A DNA stretch of 64,000 nucleotides from Candidatus Pristimantibacillus lignocellulolyticus (lineage in GTDB: Bacteria > Bacillota > Bacilli > Paenibacillales > Paenibacillaceae): the NCBI GenBank assembly GCA_023639215.1, contig CP097899.1, positions 2,481,001 to 2,545,000 on the forward strand, read 5' to 3'. The translations under genes were made by a program, and so were the position numbers. A model generated the notes under the pieces. The model had not been told where the DNA came from and searched no databases. It worked only from the letters and a program-made list of their open reading frames with translations. Of this stretch, positions 54,569-62,590 are shown piece by piece; position 1 is the stretch's first letter; the number at the start of each line of letters is the position of its first letter.

Positions 54569-55513
54569 ATGTTAAGAAATATGCGAAGCTTGAAGTTAAC
54601 CGCAATTGGTTTGACATTATGTATATTATTTATGGCAGGTTGTAGCTCTAATGGTGCTACAGGCAATGAATCTGTCAATAAACCATCCAATACAGCAGGC
54701 AATGTAGCGACTCCAAGCTTAGATGATGTGGATCATCGTATTGTCTCTACAACAGTTGCTATTACTGAAGTTCTTGCCGCGCTTGATCTTAATGTAGTAG
54801 GAAAACCGTCCACAGCGAAAGCATTACCAGAACGATATAGTGATGCTATCGAAGTAGGTAATCCGATGAGTCCTGACATGGAGCTTGTGAAATCTTTGAA
54901 AGCTACTCATGTGTTATCGGTAACGACATTGCAACATGACCTAGAAGATACATTTAAAGGATTGGGAATCGAAGCTAGATTTCTAGACTTTACAAGTATG
55001 GAAGATATGAAAGCGGAAATTACAAAGCTTGGTGCAGAATTTAATCGAGTGGAACAAGCAAAAGCACTTGTTGAAAGCTACGATAAGAAGATTAGTGATA
55101 TTAAAGCGGAAGTGGCTGGTCAAAAAGCTCCCTCGGTATTAATTTTAATGGGTATTCCTGGTAGTTATCTTGTTGCTACAGAAAATTCATACATCGGTGA
55201 TCTTGTTAAGCAAATAGGTGGTACTAATGTCGTAACAGATTCAAAAGTAGAATTTGTTTCATCTAATACAGAGTTTCTTCACCAAGGGAATCCTGATGTT
55301 ATTCTTCGTGCTGCTCATGGTATGCCAGAAGAAGTTATTAAAATGTTCGATGATGAGTTTAAGCAAAATGATATTTGGAAACATTTTAACGCAGTGAAAA
55401 ATGAACGTGTATATGATTTACCTGAAGACTTCTTCGGAACGACAGGTAATTTAGCTGCAGATGAAGCATTAGACATACTTGCTGATATGCTCTATCCAGA
55501 TCGGAAAGGATAA
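54569..55513 (+). CDS. isdE: heme-binding lipoprotein IsdE
   Basis: A 314-residue lipoprotein (lipobox MAGC, Cys25). The body follows Staphylococcus aureus IsdE nearly throughout: RIVSTTVAITEVL, GNPMSPDMELVKSL, LSVTTLQHDL, GIPGSYLVATE, NDIWKHFNAVKNERVYDL. Both heme ligands known in IsdE are kept: Met100 in GNPM and His250 in RAAHG. It receives heme from NEAT proteins and delivers it to the permease encoded 9 bp downstream. Confidence 0.95.
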   Translation: MLRNMRSLKLTAIGLTLCILFMAGCSSNGATGNESVNKPSNTAGNVATPSLDDVDHRIVSTTVAITEVLAALDLNVVGKPSTAKALPERYSDAIEVGNPMSPDMELVKSLKATHVLSVTTLQHDLEDTFKGLGIEARFLDFTSMEDMKAEITKLGAEFNRVEQAKALVESYDKKISDIKAEVAGQKAPSVLILMGIPGSYLVATENSYIGDLVKQIGGTNVVTDSKVEFVSSNTEFLHQGNPDVILRAAHGMPEEVIKMFDDEFKQNDIWKHFNAVKNERVYDLPEDFFGTTGNLAADEALDILADMLYPDRKG

Positions 55514-55521
55514 TTCATCGC

Positions 55522-56502
55522 ATGAAGAAAATCATTTACTTTGTTGCTGCGGTTGTGTTGCTTATCGCAGTCGCGTTGTATTCTATGGCAACAGGAAGTC
55601 TTAAAGTTGGTCTTTGGGAACTTATCCAAGGATTAATCTATGGTGGTAATGATAATGTTGATGTCATTCGAGATCTTCGACTACCTCGTATCATTGTTGC
55701 AATACTAACAGGGGCAGCTTTAGCAGTCTCAGGTGTACTGTTACAAGCAGTTATGCGTAATCCACTGGCTGATGCTGGGGTAATTGGTATTTCATCTGGT
55801 GCGGGCTTTGTATCAGTATTAATTGCCACATTGTTCCCTACACTTATTTTCTGGATGCCAATGTTCTCAGTTATTGGTGGTCTATTTGCATGTTTCTTAG
55901 TATATCTATTCTCATGGCGTTCAGGACTCCAACCACTTCGCCTTATTCTCGTCGGGGTTGCTATTAATGCAATGTTCTCTGGACTTAATCAATTATTCAA
56001 TTATCGTGGTAGTTATGCGGTTGGTGCTGTTAACCAAGCTGTCAGTTCTATGTTCTCAATGAAAAAATGGGCAGATGTTGAAACTTTATTGATCTATGTA
56101 TCGATTGGTTTAGTTATCGCTTTATTGCTTAGTACCTGGTGTAATATGCTGTCTCTGCAGGATCGTACAGCGAGTAATCTAGGCTTACGTGTTATGCGTG
56201 CTAGAGTCATTATCTCCTTTGTGGCCGTATTATTAGCCTCGGTTGCAACAGCTATTGGTGGCTTGATCGCGTTTGTGGGGCTATTAATTCCACATATTGC
56301 GCGTCTAATGGTCGGTACAGATCATAAGATTCTTATTCCATTCAGTGCGATATCTGGAGGATTACTTATATTATTAGCTGATACACTTGGAAGAACGATT
56401 ATCTATTCAATTGATATTCCAGCATCCGTTATTATGATGATTATTGGTGGTCCATTCCTAATCTTTATGTTAATGAGGGGGGATCGTGTCAATGGAAACT
56501 AA
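55522..56502 (+). CDS. isdF: heme ABC transporter permease, FecCD family
   Basis: A 326-residue membrane protein with about nine helices. RLPRIIVAILTGAALAVSGVLLQAVMRNPLADAGVIGISSGAG is the FecCD signature and GLIAFVGLLIPHIARLMVG is the ATPase-coupling region. It forms the channel with IsdE and the next gene's ATPase; that start overlaps its end by 11 bp. The isdF name rests on linkage to isdE. Confidence 0.92.
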   Translation: MKKIIYFVAAVVLLIAVALYSMATGSLKVGLWELIQGLIYGGNDNVDVIRDLRLPRIIVAILTGAALAVSGVLLQAVMRNPLADAGVIGISSGAGFVSVLIATLFPTLIFWMPMFSVIGGLFACFLVYLFSWRSGLQPLRLILVGVAINAMFSGLNQLFNYRGSYAVGAVNQAVSSMFSMKKWADVETLLIYVSIGLVIALLLSTWCNMLSLQDRTASNLGLRVMRARVIISFVAVLLASVATAIGGLIAFVGLLIPHIARLMVGTDHKILIPFSAISGGLLILLADTLGRTIIYSIDIPASVIMMIIGGPFLIFMLMRGDRVNGN

Positions 56503-57268
56503 TAAGATTAGCTTTCAATACAAAAACAGTCCACCAATACTAAATGAACTTTCAACGTCCATCGCGGAGGGTAAGGTCACTACAATCATAGGCCCCAATG
56601 GAAGTGGCAAATCAACATTATTAGCATTGTTAGCTCGTAACTATATACCGAGTGTTGGTCAGATTATTATCGATGGACGCGACTTGCAACAATTGAAGAC
56701 AAAGGAATTAGCTCGAATATTAGCCGTTGTCCATCAGCAAAATGATGCACCGTATGATCTAACAGTTGAAAAATTAGTTGAATATGGTCGATTACCTTAT
56801 CGCCATATGTTCTCGTCAGAGTCTAATGAAGATCGTGAGGCAATTGAGTGGGCATTAGAGTGTACAAAACTAACTGAGTTCCGTCATCGTCGATTGAATG
56901 AGTTATCTGGTGGACAGAAGCAACGTGCTTGGGTTGCGATGGCACTGGCACAGAAAACATCAATACTGTTTCTAGATGAACCAACAACATTTCTAGATAT
57001 ATACTATCAGATTGAACTGCTTGATCTAGTGCAACAATTGAATCGCGAGCATGGATTAACAATCGTTATGGTGCTGCATGATGTCAACCAAGCTGTTCGA
57101 TATAGCGATCACATAAAAGTGTTGAAAGATGGAAATATTATTGCTGAAGGTGAACCAGAGGCGATTATGACTAGCGAATTAATGGAACTCGTCTATGATG
57201 TGAAGGCTGTTATTCGCAAGGATGAGGAAACAGGATTATATATCGTGCCTATTGCTACAAATGCATAG
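56492..57268 (+). CDS. heme/iron ABC transporter ATP-binding protein
   Basis: A 258-residue ATPase. Walker A GPNGSGKST (34-42), Q-loop VVHQQNDAP, signature LSGGQKQR (138-145), Walker B SILFLDEP (157-164), and VLHDVNQAVRYSD with the switch His. It is of the FecE/FhuC type. ATG 56492 is about 9 nt from the GGGGGG site; GTG 56486 is possible. It ends the uptake operon; a terminator overlaps the stop. Confidence 0.94.
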   Translation: METNKISFQYKNSPPILNELSTSIAEGKVTTIIGPNGSGKSTLLALLARNYIPSVGQIIIDGRDLQQLKTKELARILAVVHQQNDAPYDLTVEKLVEYGRLPYRHMFSSESNEDREAIEWALECTKLTEFRHRRLNELSGGQKQRAWVAMALAQKTSILFLDEPTTFLDIYYQIELLDLVQQLNREHGLTIVMVLHDVNQAVRYSDHIKVLKDGNIIAEGEPEAIMTSELMELVYDVKAVIRKDEETGLYIVPIATNA

Positions 57269-57279
57269 GCATTTTTTTT
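57259..57279 (+). terminator. intrinsic terminator of the heme-uptake operon
   Basis: AAATGC (57259-57264) pairs with GCATTT (57269-57274), followed by a run of T. The stem is short; it overlaps the stop codon. Confidence 0.7.
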
Positions 57280-57289
57280 GAGTTAATAC

Positions 57290-57318
57290 TTGAAATCATC
57301 TTGAAAAATAGGTAGAAT
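57290..57318 (+). promoter_or_regulatory. sigma-A promoter of groES-groEL
   Basis: TTGAAA (57290-57295), 17-bp spacer, TAGAAT (57313-57318), placing the start point just before the CIRCE operator. Confidence 0.75.
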
Positions 57319-57326
57319 AATAATTG

Positions 57327-57353
57327 TTAGCACTATGAGTGATCGAGTGCTAA
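57327..57353. promoter_or_regulatory. CIRCE operator (HrcA site)
   Basis: TTAGCACTA - 9 nt - GAGTGCTAA: the CIRCE inverted repeat with one change in the left arm. HrcA repression of groESL is expected. Confidence 0.92.
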
Positions 57354-57397
57354 AAACGCAATTAAATTGAACCATTCATATAAGGAGGCTTTTTTCA

Positions 57398-57679
57398 ATG
57401 ATTAAACCTTTAGGAGAACGAGTATTGGTTGAACCAATTGCTCAAGAAGTAACGACAGCTAGTGGGATTGTATTGCCAGATACGGCGAAAGAAAAACCAC
57501 AAGAGGGTAAAGTTATCGCTGTAGGAAGTGGCGCGCTTAAAGATGGCGTTCGTGTTGCTTTGGAAGTTAAAGAAGGCGACCGCGTTCTGTTCTCTAAATA
57601 TGCTGGTACAGAAATCAAGTATGACGGTAAAGAATACTTGATTATGAAAGAAAGCGACATACACGCGATCTTCGAATAG
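57398..57679 (+). CDS. groES: co-chaperonin GroES
   Basis: A 93-residue protein: IKPLGERVLVEP at the start, the mobile loop EVTTASGIVLPDTAKEKPQ and the end YLIMKESDIHAIF are all canonical. It caps GroEL. AAGGAGG precedes the ATG. It sits behind a CIRCE-controlled promoter and is separated from groEL by 170 bp carrying two leader elements, an unusually long gap. Confidence 0.98.
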   Translation: MIKPLGERVLVEPIAQEVTTASGIVLPDTAKEKPQEGKVIAVGSGALKDGVRVALEVKEGDRVLFSKYAGTEIKYDGKEYLIMKESDIHAIFE

Positions 57680-57713
57680 GCTCGCGATCAAATACACATA
57701 TAACCAATTGATT

Positions 57714-57767
57714 ATGCTTTGATGTAACTTTTGAGTTGCAAGAAGTACATGGAGAAGACAACAAAAG
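57714..57767 (+). promoter_or_regulatory. structured leader, copy K1 (first of a tandem pair between groES and groEL)
   Basis: Stem a: ATGCTT (57714-57719) with GAAGTA (57742-57747). Stem b: CTTTTG plus TTG (57728-57738) with CAA plus CAAAAG (57759-57767). No SD follows; copy K2 comes next. This appears to be a degenerate duplicate. Confidence 0.5.
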
Positions 57768-57775
57768 AAGAGTTT

Positions 57776-57841
57776 GCTTTCGAGACGATATTTTATTCGT
57801 AAGAGTAACTCATGAATGTATTATAAAAATTTTTTAGGAGG
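57776..57841 (+). promoter_or_regulatory. structured leader, copy K2 (groEL)
   Basis: GCTTTCGA (57776-57783) is the family opening. Stem b: TTTTAT (57791-57796) with ATAAAA (57823-57828), extendable with a bulge. TTTTTTAGGAGG leads to the groEL start. Stem a is poorly formed. Confidence 0.5.
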
Positions 57842-57849
57842 ATTTAAAC

Positions 57850-59478
57850 ATGGCTAAAGAAATTAAATTTAGTGAAGACGCTCGTCGCTCTATGCTTCGC
57901 GGTGTAGATGCGCTAGCTAATGCAGTTAAAGTAACACTTGGACCAAAAGGACGTAACGTTGTTCTTGAGAAAAAATTCGGTAGCCCACTAATCACTAACG
58001 ATGGTGTATCTATCGCTAAAGAAATCGAACTTGAGGATGCATTCGAGAACATGGGTGCTCAACTAGTTAAAGAAGTAGCTACTAAAACTAACGATATCGC
58101 TGGTGACGGTACTACAACTGCAACAGTTCTTGCTCAAGCTATGATCCGTGAAGGTCTTAAAAACGTAACTGCTGGTGCTAATCCAATGGTTATCCGTAAA
58201 GGTATCGATAAAGCTGTTAAAGCTGCAGTTATTGAGCTAAACAATATTTCTAGAAAAGTTGAAACTTCTCAAGATATCGCGCAAGTTGGTGCAATCTCAT
58301 CTGCTGATGATGAAGTGGGCCGCTTGATCGCTGAAGCTATGGATAAAGTTGGTAACGATGGCGTTATCACTGTTGAAGAATCCAAAGGATTCGCAACTGA
58401 GCTTGAAGTGGTAGAAGGTATGCAATTCGATCGTGGATACATTTCGCCATACATGATCACTGATACAGATAAAATGGAAGCAATTCTAGACAATCCTTAT
58501 ATCTTAATCACTGACAAAAAAATTACAAACATTCAAGAAATTCTTCCAGTACTTGAGAAAGTTGTTCAATCAGGTAAACAACTTCTTATTATTGCTGAAG
58601 ATGTTGAAGGTGAAGCACAAGCTACTCTAGTTGTGAACAAACTTCGTGGAACATTCACTTGCGTAGCCGTTAAAGCTCCTGGCTTTGGTGACCGTCGTAA
58701 AGCAATGCTTCAAGATATCGCAGCACTAACTGGTGGTCAAGTGATCACTGAAGAACTTGGACTAGATCTTAAATCTACAGATGTAGACGCTCTAGGTACT
58801 GCTCGTCAAGTACGTATTACAAAAGAAAATACAATTATCGTTGATGGTGCTGGTAACAAAGCGGATATCCAAGCACGCGTTAGCCAAATCAAAGCTCAAC
58901 TAGAAGATACAACTTCTGAGTTTGACAAAGAAAAACTTCAAGAGCGTCTAGCTAAATTAGCTGGTGGCGTAGCTGTAATCAAAGTTGGTGCAGCGACTGA
59001 AACTGAATTGAAAGAGCGTAAACTTCGCATCGAAGATGCTTTGAACTCTACTCGCGCAGCAGTAGAAGAAGGTATCGTATCTGGTGGTGGTACAGCGCTA
59101 GTTAACGTATATAACGCAGTAGCGGCAGTAGAAGCAACTGGCGACGAGCAAACAGGTGTTAACATCGTACTTCGTGCTCTAGAAGAGCCAGTTCGTACAA
59201 TCGCAGCTAACGCTGGTCAAGAAGGTTCTGTTATCGTAGAACGCTTGAAAAACGAAAAAGTAGGTATTGGTTACAATGCAGCTACTGGCGAATGGGTAAA
59301 TATGTTCGAAGCGGGTATCGTTGACCCTGCTAAAGTAACTCGTTCTGCTCTTCAAAACGCAGCATCTGTTGCAGCTATGTTCCTAACAACTGAAGCTGTA
59401 GTAGCTGAAAAGCCTGAGCCGAATAAACCTGCTATGCCTGATATGGGCGGTATGGGTGGCATGGGCGGCATGATGTGA
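57850..59478 (+). CDS. groEL: chaperonin GroEL
   Basis: A 542-residue protein. MAKEIKFSEDARRSMLRGVD, VTLGPKGRNVVLEK, NDGVSIAKEIELED, the ATP-site AGDGTTTATVLAQ and the terminal GGMGGMGGMM tail are canonical. Forms the 14-mer folding chamber with GroES. AGGAGG at 57836-57841 sits at the end of the second leader. Confidence 0.98.
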   Translation: MAKEIKFSEDARRSMLRGVDALANAVKVTLGPKGRNVVLEKKFGSPLITNDGVSIAKEIELEDAFENMGAQLVKEVATKTNDIAGDGTTTATVLAQAMIREGLKNVTAGANPMVIRKGIDKAVKAAVIELNNISRKVETSQDIAQVGAISSADDEVGRLIAEAMDKVGNDGVITVEESKGFATELEVVEGMQFDRGYISPYMITDTDKMEAILDNPYILITDKKITNIQEILPVLEKVVQSGKQLLIIAEDVEGEAQATLVVNKLRGTFTCVAVKAPGFGDRRKAMLQDIAALTGGQVITEELGLDLKSTDVDALGTARQVRITKENTIIVDGAGNKADIQARVSQIKAQLEDTTSEFDKEKLQERLAKLAGGVAVIKVGAATETELKERKLRIEDALNSTRAAVEEGIVSGGGTALVNVYNAVAAVEATGDEQTGVNIVLRALEEPVRTIAANAGQEGSVIVERLKNEKVGIGYNAATGEWVNMFEAGIVDPAKVTRSALQNAASVAAMFLTTEAVVAEKPEPNKPAMPDMGGMGGMGGMM

Positions 59479-59538
59479 TGAATTCTTCTTCGATGTAAAT
59501 CGAGGAGGAGCGACCGCGATTCAGCGGTAGAATTCATC
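59477..59538 (+). other. predicted three-way RNA junction at the groEL 3' end
   Basis: Outer stem GATGAATTCT (59477-59486) with AGAATTCATC (59529-59538). Two inner hairpins: TTCTTCGAT with ATCGAGGAG (about 59485-59508), and ACCGC with GCGGT (about 59513-59528). It starts inside the groEL stop codon. No T run follows, so it is not an ordinary terminator. Confidence 0.5.
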
Positions 59539-59640
59539 GCAGATGGAGCACATAACGCTCAATGCGGTAATCTAGACTCTGTAGTCATATGGGGCAAGGG
59601 TTTCTCTTCAGAAAAACTTAGATTGACCATATCGAATTAA

Positions 59641-59696
59641 AAATAAATAGGCCTCTCACGAGTTCAATTCGAACTTTGTGAGAGGCCTATTTATTA
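59641..59696. terminator. bidirectional intrinsic terminator after groEL
   Basis: AATAAATAGGCCTCTCAC pairs with GTGAGAGGCCTATTTATT (59642-59695), with an inner AGTTC/GAACT. It can end groESL transcription. Between here and 59880 I see no convincing gene. Confidence 0.85.
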
Positions 59697-59879
59697 TGCA
59701 TTGCGCAGACCATTATCTATGTTGCGCACATTTTCCTTTAATTGGTGTGTATGATCTGCCGTTGTCGATGTATGTGTTACGATTCGAGGGGCGGGATATA
59801 TGTTGGTTGCTAGATGTGCGCAGCAGGCCGAGCGAGACGATGAACTTCTTACTTTCTTACTATCGTACAGATGTTAGCA

Positions 59880-59911
59880 AAGAAGAAAGCCCCCGATGGA
59901 AACAGGGGCTA
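59880..59911 (-). terminator. intrinsic terminator of the SLH/Ig-like protein gene
   Basis: On the minus strand AGCCCC pairs with GGGGCT (plus-strand 59888-59893 and 59905-59910), followed by TTTCTTCTTT, just after the stop at 59924. Confidence 0.75.
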
Positions 59912-59923
59912 CAAAACGGGCTA

Positions 59924-62590
59924 CTATTGGATAAGAATGCCCTCTATTATATATTCCATGGATAAGAACTTCACTATAATTTTCGTGCTGCCCGGTTTGA
60001 GCGCTGTAAGAATGCCGTTGGCATCGATTGTGGCTAATTCCGGATTTTCAATTTCAAACGTCGCCCAAGCGGTTACGTCTTCCGCCGTATCGTCGTTAAA
60101 GAGCACGTTGACTGTGAGGTTAGTTGTCGCCCCTACTCTCAGTCCGTATGATGCTATCGAGGCGTTGAGGAACGCCAATTGACGCGATTCCGTCACCATA
60201 ACTGGCACGTTCAAAGTTAAGCTGCCATAGGTGACGACGATGGTCGTGGTTCCGCTTGCGACCGCCGTAACGATGCCCGCATCATTGACCGTCGCGACAC
60301 TCACATTGTTGCTCGCATATTGCGCCACATCGGTTACGTTGAGCGATTGGGCGTCATCGAAGCTTGCTGTAATGGCAAGCGCCTCTGTCGTACCGACTGC
60401 CGTCAACATAACATTGGCCGGATTAGATGTCAGATGCGTCAAGGTCGGGGCAGGTGCCACGATCGTCATCGTATATGGCGCAGACGCAGTTGCCGGAGTT
60501 GTAGCCGAATCCGTTGCGCTGATCGTGAAGTTAAACGTACCGCTAACACTTGGAGTTCCGGAAATCACCCCTGCATATTCATCCAAATCCAGTCCCGCAG
60601 GTAGTTGTCCGCTCGTGATAGCATAAGTAATGGCTCCTGTCCCACCAGATGCTGCTACACTGCCGGTATAGACATTTCCCGCAATCAACAGTGAAGATGA
60701 TTGTATCAATTCAGGCAATTCGATAGGTATTGTCACCGCATATACAAAACTCGCAACCGAGCTATTCGTCCAGCCAGGCTGAACGGCGATGGCTTTAACC
60801 GTTGTACTGCTAGTAATGTTTATCGGTCCGGTATACGGCACACTAGACGTGGTCGGTGTGCTACCATCTACTGTATAGTAGATGGTTGTCCCACTCGTTG
60901 CGCTAAGAGATACTTGCGTACCTGACACGACAGCTCCGCTAGCAGGATTGGCTGTCGGTGTCGCGAGGGTCTGGAGAACGGGCGAACCGGCCACTTGGAA
61001 CGTATGCGTAGCTGACCCATCACCTGCGCGTAGGCTTAAGGTGTAAGTACTGCTGTTGGCTGATTCAGACGTAGCTAACGTGATCGGCAGCGAGAAAGTA
61101 CCGGGCTCTCCGGCAGGGGCCTCAATCAACGATCCGACGGAGATGTTGGCCGAATATGGGTCAAGGATGCTTGCAATAGAACCCGAGCCCGATGGTAAAG
61201 GATATAGTATCATATGGCCGTATTGATCATAGAGATCTAAGTTCATATGATAAGTATGCGACCAATGTGCTTGGGACACTTCTTGCCCGTCTATGCCGCG
61301 AAGAGAACCTATGAACGCTGCTTTTGAGACAAAAGGCATCGATTCGACTCTGAAATTTTTGGTGACTGAGACATGGCTATCCGTATCATGCACTGTAATC
61401 GAAATATTGGATATACCCGATTGCAAGGACTCGGACGAAGTATCCACAACAACAATCGGTCGATCTGATGCAATTGTAGCGGTAGCACCACTACTAAGCA
61501 CTTCAAGTTTGGACAGATTCGGCATAGACATCGACTCACCGTATTGATTTTGAACCAACACCTCAATGCCGATCCGAGTCCCTTTGGCAACTGTATCCGA
61601 AGGGTTAACAAAAGAAAGTTTTACAACTCTCTCGTCCATTACTATTACATTAACTGAACCGATGACTGCTGACGAATCGGTGTAGCTTGCGGTCACGGTG
61701 TATATTCCCTCCGTCAATTTCTCAGCGAGGGTCAAGGTATAGTTTCTCGTTTCATTATCCGGGACGGCTTGAAAATCTATAGGAGAGCCGTTCTTTGAGA
61801 AGGAAAGACGAATTGCTGCTGGATCGATACTCCTATTGAACCTCACTTGAAACTTCTTCGCGCCTACTGCCTTCGCATCCAATATGGAAAGAGTAGTATT
61901 AGCAAAAGGCGTCGATGGTGGATACCAAGACTCTTCCTGCTTTTTCTTTTCTTCTTCCGCTTTCTTCAGTTCTTCTGCCTTCTTCTCGGTTTCTTTCTTA
62001 TCCGTTATTACTGTCTCTAGCTCAAAGGCTGCAGATACTAGGTCAGAGCGAGTAGCGGTTTCCTTATAATTAGTCGGAAAATCAATATTTTGTTTTTTTA
62101 AGGCTTGGATATACCCCGCAGCCCAGTCTGCAGCACCCTCTACATTTGCATCCTTTTCAGGTTCAATATCAAGTACGCGTGCAGTTGCGACCGCCATCTC
62201 TTGGACGGTCATGTCCTTACTAGGGCTGAAAGTTCCATCTGGGCTCCCTAACATGATGCCAGCTTCTTTAGCAGCTGCAATCTCTTCTACGTACCATGCA
62301 CCAAGTTCCACATCTTTGAAGGGTTTCTCTGTTACAACCTTAGTATCCGGTGTTCCTATACCTTCAAGATTTAGAAGTAACGCAGCTACTCTAGCAAATT
62401 GTGCACGATTCATATTTTGATCGAGTCCAGACTCTCCGCCGTTTATTCCGGAAAAAATCCCTTTAATTTGTAACTGCTCAAACTTTTGCTGTGCAGTTAA
62501 GTCAGAAGCATTCGCGACATTCTCTACAGTTGGAATGAGGAAATATCCCATTAACAAAAGAACTATCATTAGGCTTATATGTTTTTTCAT
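59924..62590 (-). CDS. large SLH-domain surface protein with Ig-like repeats
   Basis: An 888-residue exported protein. Signal peptide to about 29; SLH-like repeats in about 30-210 (MNRAQFARVAALLLNLEG, GTFSPSKDMTVQEMAVATARVL); a charged helix KKETEKKAEELKKAEEEKKK (about 195-215); beta-rich domains from 225; a chitobiase/CHB_HEX-like module (about 545-620, IYYTVDGSTPTTSS); a putative Ig module (LPAGLDLDEYAGVISGTPSVSG); and two Big_2-like modules at the end. It is probably a wall-attached adhesion or scaffold protein with no catalytic domain. The 3' two-thirds is visibly richer in GC than the neighbours. Confidence 0.8.
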   Translation of the reverse strand: MKKHISLMIVLLLMGYFLIPTVENVANASDLTAQQKFEQLQIKGIFSGINGGESGLDQNMNRAQFARVAALLLNLEGIGTPDTKVVTEKPFKDVELGAWYVEEIAAAKEAGIMLGSPDGTFSPSKDMTVQEMAVATARVLDIEPEKDANVEGAADWAAGYIQALKKQNIDFPTNYKETATRSDLVSAAFELETVITDKKETEKKAEELKKAEEEKKKQEESWYPPSTPFANTTLSILDAKAVGAKKFQVRFNRSIDPAAIRLSFSKNGSPIDFQAVPDNETRNYTLTLAEKLTEGIYTVTASYTDSSAVIGSVNVIVMDERVVKLSFVNPSDTVAKGTRIGIEVLVQNQYGESMSMPNLSKLEVLSSGATATIASDRPIVVVDTSSESLQSGISNISITVHDTDSHVSVTKNFRVESMPFVSKAAFIGSLRGIDGQEVSQAHWSHTYHMNLDLYDQYGHMILYPLPSGSGSIASILDPYSANISVGSLIEAPAGEPGTFSLPITLATSESANSSTYTLSLRAGDGSATHTFQVAGSPVLQTLATPTANPASGAVVSGTQVSLSATSGTTIYYTVDGSTPTTSSVPYTGPINITSSTTVKAIAVQPGWTNSSVASFVYAVTIPIELPELIQSSSLLIAGNVYTGSVAASGGTGAITYAITSGQLPAGLDLDEYAGVISGTPSVSGTFNFTISATDSATTPATASAPYTMTIVAPAPTLTHLTSNPANVMLTAVGTTEALAITASFDDAQSLNVTDVAQYASNNVSVATVNDAGIVTAVASGTTTIVVTYGSLTLNVPVMVTESRQLAFLNASIASYGLRVGATTNLTVNVLFNDDTAEDVTAWATFEIENPELATIDANGILTALKPGSTKIIVKFLSMEYIIEGILIQ

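Noticed and set aside
59678..59965. 95-codon open frame downstream of groEL
   Set aside because: It begins inside the groEL terminator, has no SD, overlaps the end and terminator of the minus-strand SLH gene, and its translation resembles no family I know.
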